Position numbers and translations under genes: made by a program | Assembly (NCBI GenBank): GCA_959599615.1 | Contig: CAUGKA010000024.1 | Location: forward strand, 1-16,837 | Length of the DNA: 16,837 nucleotides | Origin: an uncultured Collinsella sp. | GTDB lineage: Bacteria; Actinomycetota; Coriobacteriia; Coriobacteriales; Coriobacteriaceae | Direction: 5' to 3' | Part shown: in pieces, positions 6,885-13,636 of the stretch | Layout of the letters: every line of letters begins with the position of its first letter | How positions within the stretch are numbered: position 1 is the stretch's first letter | The notes under the pieces: model-generated | Database searches by the model: none | Told to the model about the DNA's origin: nothing | The model's input: only the letters and a program-made list of their open reading frames with translations

Positions 6885-8792
6885 ATGGAACAGATTATTT
6901 TGAACATACTCGAGGCTCTGCGTCGCGGTGAGACCGTGGACGACAAGGCGCTCGTCAAACTGATACATGCCGAGGCGCGCCGTGAGGGTGCCGACAAACG
7001 AGATCTGGCCAAGCGCCGTCTGCTGCCGTTTTACCAGCGGGTGAAGCGCGAGGAGCCGGCTCGTTGGGCTGGATGGAATGTCGATGCCGAGCTGGAGCGT
7101 CAGCTGCTGCAGGTGCTGCGCATGAAGCCGCGCCGCACGGCTTCGGGCGTGGCGACCATTACCGTCATCACCAAGCCGTGGCCCTGTTCGGGCGATTGCC
7201 TGTTTTGCCCCAACGATCTGCGCATGCCCAAAAGCTATCTGCATGCCGAGCCGGCATGCGCCCGTGCGGAGCAAAACTGCTTTGACCCGTATTTGCAGGT
7301 GAGCGCTCGCCTGACCGCACTTTCGCAGATGGGGCATGCGACCGACAAGATCGAGCTTATCGTGCTCGGTGGCACCTGGAGCGACTATCCGCAAGGGTAT
7401 CAGACGTGGTTTATGTCCGAGCTTTTCCGTGCGCTCAATGACGATGCCGTCGCCGGCGTGGCGGCAAACCCCATGTTGGCGCGTCCGGGCATCAGCCGTG
7501 CCGAGGCGGGGCGCCTGCTCGATGACGCTCCCGCCGATGCCCTGCCGCCGGTGGTAACAGAGCGCCGCGAGTGCTATCGGGCTGCCGGCATTGCGACTGA
7601 TGAGGTCGAGCTTGCTGCCGGCGTTGCCGGCGAGCAGAGGCGTGTGGATGCCGCCGTGGGCGGCTATAACCGTGCGGTGCGAAAGCTCTATGGCCCTGGC
7701 ACGCCGTGGGGCGAGGTCGCCGAGTGGCAGACGGCGACGATGGAAGAGCTTGAGCGGCAGCAGCGCATCAACGAGACGGCGAAGCATCGCGTGGTGGGGC
7801 TCGTCATCGAGACGCGTCCCGATGCTGTAACGCCGCAGGCTCTCACGCTCATCCGTCGTTTGGGGTGCACCAAGATTCAGATGGGCATCCAAAGCCTTGA
7901 CCAGCACCTGCTCGACATCAACGAGCGCCGTATTACGGTGGCACAGATCGAGCGGGCGTTTTCGCTCGCGCGCCTATTTGGCTTTAAGATCCACGCGCAC
8001 TTTATGCTCAACTTGCTGGGCGCCACGCCCGAGGGGGACAAGCGTGACTACGAGCGCTTTATGACCGAGGGCGCCTTTATGCCCGACGAGGTCAAGGTCT
8101 ACCCGTGCGCGCTCATCGAGGGCTCGCGTCTGGTGGGCTGTTACGAGCGTGGCGAGTGGCGCCCCTATACCGAGGAAGAGCTGCTCGACGTTCTGGCCGA
8201 CGACATCGTGGTGACGCCGGCGTTCTGCCGCATTAGCCGCATGATTCGCGACTTTAGCTCTGACGACATCATGGTGGGCAACAAGAAGCCTAACCTGCGT
8301 CAACTCGTCGAAAACCGCTTGGCTGCTCGTGGGGAAGGCGCGACGGTGCGCGAGATCCGCTATCGCGAGATCAGCACGGCGGGTGCCGACTTGGATGAGC
8401 TATCTCTTGATGAGGAAGTGGCGTACGAGACGCCGGTGACTTACGAGTGCTTTTTGCAGTGGGTGACACCGCAGGGCAAAATCGCGGGCTTTTTGCGGTT
8501 GTCGCTGCCTGACCATTCGTTTGTTGCCGCGCATGCGGACGAGTTGCCGACGACGCCGGACGAGGCGATGATTCGCGAGGTGCACGTGTATGGCATGGCG
8601 GCACGCGTGGGCGACCAGGGACAGGCGGCGCAGCATCACGGGCTGGGGCGTTTGCTCGTAGAGCGTGCATGCGAGATTGCCCGGGATGCGGGTTATGCGC
8701 GTATCAACGTGATTAGCGCGATTGGCACACGCGAGTACTATCGCCATCTTGGATTTTATGACCATGGCCTTTATCTGCAAAAGGAGCTCTAG
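6885..8792 (+). CDS. elp3: Elp3-like radical SAM / GNAT tRNA-uridine modification enzyme
   Basis: This 635-residue protein should make 5-carboxymethyluridine at the tRNA wobble position, using SAM, a 4Fe-4S cluster and acetyl-CoA. The radical-SAM cysteines are C101, C105 and C108 in KPWPCSGDCLFCPN. Elp3 signatures follow: PKSYLHAEPA (115-124), FDPYLQV (133-139) and KIELIVLGGTWSDYP (155-169). The core continues with VGLVIETRPD (304-313) and a TKIQMGIQS stretch (329-337). The C-terminal acetyltransferase domain shows QHHGLGRLLVERA (583-595) and GTREYYRHLGF (614-624). About 100 residues between 190 and 290 look like an insertion relative to compact Elp3 proteins. Bacterial Elp3 acts without the other Elongator subunits, and none are seen here. 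The next gene starts immediately after its TAG stop. Confidence 0.93.
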   Translation: MEQIILNILEALRRGETVDDKALVKLIHAEARREGADKRDLAKRRLLPFYQRVKREEPARWAGWNVDAELERQLLQVLRMKPRRTASGVATITVITKPWPCSGDCLFCPNDLRMPKSYLHAEPACARAEQNCFDPYLQVSARLTALSQMGHATDKIELIVLGGTWSDYPQGYQTWFMSELFRALNDDAVAGVAANPMLARPGISRAEAGRLLDDAPADALPPVVTERRECYRAAGIATDEVELAAGVAGEQRRVDAAVGGYNRAVRKLYGPGTPWGEVAEWQTATMEELERQQRINETAKHRVVGLVIETRPDAVTPQALTLIRRLGCTKIQMGIQSLDQHLLDINERRITVAQIERAFSLARLFGFKIHAHFMLNLLGATPEGDKRDYERFMTEGAFMPDEVKVYPCALIEGSRLVGCYERGEWRPYTEEELLDVLADDIVVTPAFCRISRMIRDFSSDDIMVGNKKPNLRQLVENRLAARGEGATVREIRYREISTAGADLDELSLDEEVAYETPVTYECFLQWVTPQGKIAGFLRLSLPDHSFVAAHADELPTTPDEAMIREVHVYGMAARVGDQGQAAQHHGLGRLLVERACEIARDAGYARINVISAIGTREYYRHLGFYDHGLYLQKEL

Positions 8793-9668
8793 ATGAACAA
8801 GCCGAGTGTTTCTGCCGGCGTCGTTGCCGGCGTTGCTCTGGGAGCCGCGGCGCTTGGTGCGGCCGCCGTCGCTGTTCGTGCTGCCTGTCTGCAGGTTGCG
8901 CGAACCCGCAATGGGTTGGCGCGTGTGAAACGCGTGCACGATGAGGGCGGCGATGAGATTCGCGTGCTGGTGCAAGGCGGAGTCTACCAAAGCGCAAGCT
9001 ACGTTGGCGAGCGTTGGGCAGAGCCCGTCTTTGCGTACTATCGTGCGTTTGACGACGTGTTTGAGGCCGAGCGCGCAATGCATGACGCCTATGGTCACGG
9101 TATCGACCGCATGCTCATGCTGGGCGGCGGCGGGTTTGCCTATCCCAAGTTTGCGCTGATGTCGCACGAGAGCTTGCGCATGGACGTCATTGAGTACGAT
9201 GCTGAGATTACGCGCCTGGCGCGCCGTTGGTTCTACCTGGACGAGCTGGAGCGCACGGTGGGCGATCGCCTGCGAGTGATTACCGCTGAGGCTCGCTCGT
9301 ATCTGGGCGTGACGAGCGTGGGTCATCGTCGCTACGATGTGGTCGTGAGCGATTGCTTTGGCGGTGCCGAGCCCGTACGCGAGCTGGCGACGGTTGAGGC
9401 ATTGCGTTTAGTGCGGGGCAGCCTGAACCCCGGGGGTATCTACGTGGCCAATATCGTGAGCGCAAACGAGGGGAGCGATGTGACGTTCCTGCGCGATTGC
9501 GCTGCCACGGCACTCGAGGTATTCGCCCACGCCTGGGTGGTCCCATGTGGCGATGCGGAGTTCGGCGGCGAGGAGAATTACCTGCTAGTCGCCAGCGACG
9601 GCGACTACGCCTTTGCCGAAGCCGTGCCCTTCGACGCCGACTTCCTTGGCACTGCCCTCCACGACTAG
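8793..9668 (+). CDS. Spermidine-synthase-like protein with N-terminal membrane segment
   Basis: This 291-residue protein begins with a Gly/Ala/Val-rich hydrophobic helix (about 7-32), so it is probably membrane-anchored. The rest resembles the Rossmann-type spermidine synthase/methyltransferase fold. The nucleotide-binding loop is MLMLGGGGFAYP (107-118), the acidic strand end is DVIEYD (131-136) and the later motif is YDVVVSDCFGG (181-191). Authentic spermidine synthases have a key Asp in a DxxD/DSFD-type motif; here the motif reads SDCF, so aminopropyl transfer is uncertain and methyl transfer is possible. AAGGAG (8781-8786) lies six bases before the ATG, which directly follows the elp3 stop, so the two are one operon. 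The real substrate is unknown. Confidence 0.8.
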   Translation: MNKPSVSAGVVAGVALGAAALGAAAVAVRAACLQVARTRNGLARVKRVHDEGGDEIRVLVQGGVYQSASYVGERWAEPVFAYYRAFDDVFEAERAMHDAYGHGIDRMLMLGGGGFAYPKFALMSHESLRMDVIEYDAEITRLARRWFYLDELERTVGDRLRVITAEARSYLGVTSVGHRRYDVVVSDCFGGAEPVRELATVEALRLVRGSLNPGGIYVANIVSANEGSDVTFLRDCAATALEVFAHAWVVPCGDAEFGGEENYLLVASDGDYAFAEAVPFDADFLGTALHD

Positions 9669-9681
9669 CACGTCTCCCTGC

Positions 9682-9770
9682 GACCAGTCTGTTTGTGGTG
9701 GGGCTCTTTTAGCTACTTCCTGGTCATGCCCAAGGTGGCTCAACAGGCCCCGTCCCAAAAAAGACTGGTC
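9682..9770. repeat. 89-bp inverted repeat between convergent genes, likely terminator
   Basis: GACCAGTCT (9682-9690) and AGACTGGTC (9762-9770) are perfect 9-bp inverted copies that delimit the gap. Inside, GGGGC (9700-9704) pairs with GCCCC (9747-9751). T-tracts occur on the minus strand after the right arm (TTTTTT) and on the plus strand at 9707-9710. It abuts the stop of the helicase at 9771 and lies 13 bp after the stop of the synthase-like gene, so it probably ends both transcripts. It could also be a small mobile palindrome. Confidence 0.55.
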
Positions 9771-12215
9771 TTAGGCGTGGTCGCGCCAGTCGTAAACGCG
9801 CTGCTTCATGCCCTCTATGTCGAGCACGCCTTCGGCAAATCCCTTGCGCACGAGCTCCTCGGGAACAAACTCGTCGTAGCGGTCAAAGTAAGGCACCTCG
9901 CCAGGATAGACGAGCTCGATGGGATCGAAGTCCTTTTCGGCCTCGGCGGCGAGCACCTCAAAGAACGTCTCCTCGTCGGCCTTCATCTTAAACTGCATAA
10001 AGTACGGGCGTGACGGGTCGAGTCCGCGAAGGCCCAGCTCAGCGGCACATTTGTTTTTAAGCATGCGCTCGAGTGCTAGGAAGGCGTAGCTGCCCAACCA
10101 GGGGAAGAGCACCCAGGTGTCACCACCCAGGTTGATGAGCGGCTTAGTTCCCGCGCCCGATATCTCGGCGGTATGACGAGCCTGCGCCAAGCGAGCCCGT
10201 GCGTTACCCATAAGGTACGGATATACTGCGTGCTCAGTGAGCGCTTGGCGCATGCGCTCGAGTACATGCGTGTTAATGTCACCGGGGCAGTCACCAAAGT
10301 AGGCCGGCACCCGGCCCTTGACCTGCGTGGCAAAGACAGTGTGGCGCTTCCAGTCCACTTCCTCGACAATCCAGCAGTGTCCGGCGATGGCGATGCGCTC
10401 ACCGGGCGGTGGGGGATTGACGATCGTGCCCAGCTCGGCCGATTCGCTGCGAACGGTAAACTCTTCGTTTTCCTGGAACACAGCGTAGAACTTAAAGTTG
10501 TTGATGATGCGCTCGCCCGCGAGGCCCACGATGAGCCCACCGCCCTCGGTGACCTGGATGTGGTCGATCTTGATGAGGTGGCGCAGCAGTACGCGATAGT
10601 CATCGGCCGAGACGCGGTGGAAATAGCTCAGCGTGAGCACGCGCTGAGCAAGCTCGGCCGGTGTGAGCTCGCCGGTGCTGGCGAGCGTCGACATGGTCTG
10701 GTGATAGAGCAAACTGTAGGGGAGTCGATCGAGCTCGGGTGGCTCGACCCACTTTTCTTCGCGATAGAGTTGTACGAGCGCGATGCCCTGCAGGAGCTTC
10801 CAAGGTATCGTTTCGGGCATCATCGTGCGCGGCTCGGGCTCCTCCTCGCGCATGACAAACCACATCTCGGGCGGAAGATCGCGGCGGCCCGTGCGCCCCA
10901 TACGCTGCAAAAAGGAGCTGACGGTAAACGGCGCATCGATCTGGAAGGCACGCTCCAAGCGGCCGATATCGATACCGAGCTCCAGCGTAGAGGTGGTGAC
11001 GGTTGTCTGTGCCTGCTCCTCATCGCGCATGAGTTCCTCGGCCGTCTCGCGCAACGATGCCGAAAGGTTGCCGTGGTGGATGAGAAAGCGGTCGGGCTCG
11101 TGCCGGCTCTCGCAGTAGCTGCGCAGCATGGAGCATACGGCCTCTGCCTCCTCGCGCGAGTTGGCAAAGACCAGGCACTTGCGGCCGCGGGCGTGTTCAA
11201 AGATGTAGCCCATGCCGGGGTCGGCGTTGTCGGGTGCGGTGTCGGTGGGGTTGAGCAGTGCCTGTTCGGTTGCCTGTGGGATGTCGACTTCGCCCTCGGT
11301 GGCTGAGGAAGTGCGACGGTCTTTGAGGGCAGCCTTGCCCCGTGTCTGCTCGCGATGTTGGCGGCGTTCCTCCTGTGTGAGCTGTCCGCTATGGCGCATG
11401 TCTTGGGTGTTGACGGGCAGCGCCGCGGGCGCCGCCGCCTCAATGCGCTCGCATGCGAGCACCTCAGCTTCCTGCGGACCTGTGCCTACGAATCCTCGCT
11501 GCTGCGCCTGGGGACCCGAGTTGTAGAAGTGCTCCATGGAGATACGCCACACGCGGCGCGGCTCCTCAAAACGGGGGATAACGCAATCGCGTCCCGTTCC
11601 CTGTGAGAGAAAGGCGCCCGTGCGCTCGGGGTCGCCGATGGTAGCAGAAAGGCCGATGCGGCGGGGCTGCACGCCTGCCATGCGCGAGAGGCGCTCGATA
11701 AGGCAGAGCGTCTGACCGCCGCGGTCGCCGCGCATGAGCGAATGAACCTCGTCGACAACCACATAGCGCAGGTCGCAAAACATACGAGGGATTGCCATGT
11801 GCTTATGGATCAGGAGCGCCTCGAGCGATTCGGGCGTAATCTGTAGGATGCCACTTGGCTTTTTGATGAGTTTGGCCTTGTGTGATTGTGAGACATCGCC
11901 ATGCCAGTGCCAGACGGGGATATCGGCTTCTTCGCACAGGTCGTTGAGGCGGACGAATTGGTCGTTGATGAGCGCCTTGAGGGGGCCAATGTAGAGGGCG
12001 CCCACGCTTGCGGGCGGGTTCTCCCAAAACTCGGTCAGGATGGGGAAGAAGGCTGCCTCGGTTTTGCCGGAAGCCGTTGATGCCGTCAGGAGCACATTGT
12101 CCTGCGTGTTAAAGATGGCATCTGCCGCCGCAACCTGGATAGAGCGCAAGCTCTCCCAATCGTGGGAGTAGATGAAGTCTTGGATAAACGGGGCGTAGCG
12201 GTCAAAGGCGCTCAC
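9771..12215 (-). CDS. Lhr/BrxHI-like DEAD/DEAH-box helicase
   Basis: This 814-residue SF2 helicase is the last gene of a three-gene operon. The GTG at 12215 follows AAAGGAGG (12220-12227) by four bases; a longer TTG start at 12257 lacks a site. Motifs in order: TASTASGKT (44-52, Walker A), GPLKALINDQ (77-86), ITPES (126-130), DEVH (155-158), SAT (190-192), HHGNLSASLRE (380-390), TSTLELGIDIG (408-418) and QRMGRTGR (437-444). These are Lhr-type signatures. The family includes BrxHI of type 2 BREX. A Gln/Glu/Ala-rich insert of about 100 residues (about 233-335) separates the two RecA domains. The C-terminal half (about 460-814) shows no further motif I recognise. DNA unwinding is expected; a role in phage defence is inferred from its partner genes. 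Confidence 0.88.
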   Translation of the reverse strand: MSAFDRYAPFIQDFIYSHDWESLRSIQVAAADAIFNTQDNVLLTASTASGKTEAAFFPILTEFWENPPASVGALYIGPLKALINDQFVRLNDLCEEADIPVWHWHGDVSQSHKAKLIKKPSGILQITPESLEALLIHKHMAIPRMFCDLRYVVVDEVHSLMRGDRGGQTLCLIERLSRMAGVQPRRIGLSATIGDPERTGAFLSQGTGRDCVIPRFEEPRRVWRISMEHFYNSGPQAQQRGFVGTGPQEAEVLACERIEAAAPAALPVNTQDMRHSGQLTQEERRQHREQTRGKAALKDRRTSSATEGEVDIPQATEQALLNPTDTAPDNADPGMGYIFEHARGRKCLVFANSREEAEAVCSMLRSYCESRHEPDRFLIHHGNLSASLRETAEELMRDEEQAQTTVTTSTLELGIDIGRLERAFQIDAPFTVSSFLQRMGRTGRRDLPPEMWFVMREEEPEPRTMMPETIPWKLLQGIALVQLYREEKWVEPPELDRLPYSLLYHQTMSTLASTGELTPAELAQRVLTLSYFHRVSADDYRVLLRHLIKIDHIQVTEGGGLIVGLAGERIINNFKFYAVFQENEEFTVRSESAELGTIVNPPPPGERIAIAGHCWIVEEVDWKRHTVFATQVKGRVPAYFGDCPGDINTHVLERMRQALTEHAVYPYLMGNARARLAQARHTAEISGAGTKPLINLGGDTWVLFPWLGSYAFLALERMLKNKCAAELGLRGLDPSRPYFMQFKMKADEETFFEVLAAEAEKDFDPIELVYPGEVPYFDRYDEFVPEELVRKGFAEGVLDIEGMKQRVYDWRDHA

Positions 12216-12219
12216 GGGG

Positions 12220-12227
12220 CCTCCTTT
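12220..12227 (-). promoter_or_regulatory. Ribosome binding site fixing the helicase GTG start
   Basis: AAAGGAGG on the minus strand lies four bases before GTG at 12215. The same four-base spacing is seen at the TrmB, HTH and DUF554 genes. It decides against the longer TTG start at 12257. Confidence 0.75.
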
Positions 12228-12288
12228 CAACAACGAATCTCTCAACGCGGCTGGCAACGGCTTGCTGCATTACTGCTTCAACGTTTGC

Positions 12289-12316
12289 CCAGATAAAACC
12301 TGCCAAAATAAACCTG
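12289..12316. repeat. Tandem pair of 14-bp units inside the operon
   Basis: Two adjacent 14-mers (12289-12302 and 12303-12316) of the form CCANANNAAACCTG agree at 11 of 14 positions. They lie in the 116-bp gap between the ATPase and helicase genes, beside TCCCTTTTT. The minus-strand text GGGACAGGTTTATTTTGG looks like a dispersed intergenic repeat, though I cannot confirm that here. The rest of the gap holds nothing clear apart from the ribosome binding site. Confidence 0.45.
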
Positions 12317-12331
12317 TCCCTTTTTGGTAGG

Positions 12332-13636
12332 TTAGATGGTGAACTCGGCGAAGTTGCGGTCGCCGCTTGCGGTGCCGGTGTCGCCTGTTGCTGCTGCCGG
12401 CGCCAGCGCGTCGCCGCCGACGCTTTGCAGCAGCTCGGCTACGTTGGCGTCGGGGTTCTGGCATAGGATGTCGAGCAACTCGATAAAGTCACGAATGACT
12501 TCACGCGGCGTCAGATGCGTGTCGGCTCCCACACGACCGAACTCGATCTTGAGGAAGTCCACCAAGTCGTTCTCGGTAAGCGTGGGCGTCCAGCAAAAGT
12601 AGCCGGCGTGAATTTGCATGAGTTTTTCGATCAGCACCAGTAGCTCCTCGTAGGTGAGTGGCTGCAGGCGGATGATGGGCGCGAGCATGTCCTTAAGGTC
12701 TTCGCGCGCAAAGCGGCCCTGAGCGAGTCGGCTGCGCAGGGCCTCGTAGGAGAACACGCCGCGGCGGCGGTCCTCGATGGAGGTTGGTGTGCCGCCCATG
12801 ATCACGCCCAGGTACTGCGCTTTGCCCTGGAGCGTGTCGTTGTACATCGTTAGGATTTTCTCGTAGTTGTACTGTCGCGTGATCGCGTTGGGAATCTTGT
12901 ACAGATTCACGAGCTCGTCGATGAGTACCAGCATGCCCTTGTAGCCGCTGCAGACCAAAAAGCGCGCAATGAGCTTAACGTAGTCGTACCAGTCGTCGTC
13001 GCAGATGATGGTCGAGGAGCCCAGCTCGGCGCGTGCCTCGCTCTTGGTGCGGTACTCGCCACGAATCCATTTGGTCACGCGGCTCATAGCTTCTTCGTCG
13101 CCCTCGGTTGCGGCCGCGCGGTAGCGGCGTAGCATACGGGTGAAGTCGAAGCCGTGGACCATTTCCTCGAGCGGGGCCAGTTGGGCATTGACGGCAGACT
13201 CATCGGCATCGGCGCACGAGGCGACCCAGCGATCCAGGATAAGGTTGAGCGCACCGCCCTCGGGGCGCGTTTTAGTCGATATGTTGCGGACGAGCTCACG
13301 GTAGGTGGCAAGGCCCTGTCCCTGGCCGCCCTGCAGGCGGCGCTCGGGGGATAGGTCGGCATCGGCGACGACGAATCCCTCACCCATGGCGTGCGTGCGG
13401 ATGGTCTGGAGCAAAAAGCTCTTGCCGGCGCCGTAACGACCGACTAGAAAGCGGAAGCTCGCGCCGCCGTCGGCGATGAGGCTCAGATCGGTGAGTAGGG
13501 CGCGGATCTCGACCTCGCGCCCTACGGTGATGTAGGGAAGGCCGATGCGCGGGACCACGCCGCCCTTGAGCGAGTTGAGAATGACGGCAGCGACGCGTTT
13601 GGGTACGCGGGGCGCTGCGGATGCGGTATCACTCAT
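12332..13636 (-). CDS. brxD: BrxC/BrxD-family ATP-binding protein (BrxD-like)
   Basis: This 434-residue P-loop ATPase matches the BREX BrxC/BrxD family (formerly DUF2791). Walker A is GRYGAGKS (66-73). Walker B is LVLIDEL (236-242), with D240 and E241 as candidate metal and catalytic residues. A strand GVIMGGTPTSIED (277-289), then FSYEALRSRLAQGRF (295-309), fits the family's sensor region. The short length fits BrxD rather than BrxC, which is much longer. The C-terminus is Gly/Ala-rich. The ATG lies within the last codons of the upstream gene, an 8-bp overlap, so translation is coupled. In type 2 BREX, brxD sits next to brxHI, as here. It probably uses ATP to load or control the helicase; that part is inference. 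Confidence 0.87.
   Translation of the reverse strand: MSDTASAAPRVPKRVAAVILNSLKGGVVPRIGLPYITVGREVEIRALLTDLSLIADGGASFRFLVGRYGAGKSFLLQTIRTHAMGEGFVVADADLSPERRLQGGQGQGLATYRELVRNISTKTRPEGGALNLILDRWVASCADADESAVNAQLAPLEEMVHGFDFTRMLRRYRAAATEGDEEAMSRVTKWIRGEYRTKSEARAELGSSTIICDDDWYDYVKLIARFLVCSGYKGMLVLIDELVNLYKIPNAITRQYNYEKILTMYNDTLQGKAQYLGVIMGGTPTSIEDRRRGVFSYEALRSRLAQGRFAREDLKDMLAPIIRLQPLTYEELLVLIEKLMQIHAGYFCWTPTLTENDLVDFLKIEFGRVGADTHLTPREVIRDFIELLDILCQNPDANVAELLQSVGGDALAPAAATGDTGTASGDRNFAEFTI

Noticed and set aside
6747..7907. 386-codon minus-strand open frame
   Set aside because: Antisense to elp3 and crossing its promoter and the upstream terminator; no domain or ribosome site.
8400..9326. 308-codon minus-strand open frame
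   Set aside because: Antisense to the end of elp3 and most of the synthase-like gene; composition (His, Arg, Ala rich) is typical of a shadow frame.
10173..11306. 377-codon plus-strand open frame
   Set aside because: Antisense to the BrxHI-like helicase, with no domain.
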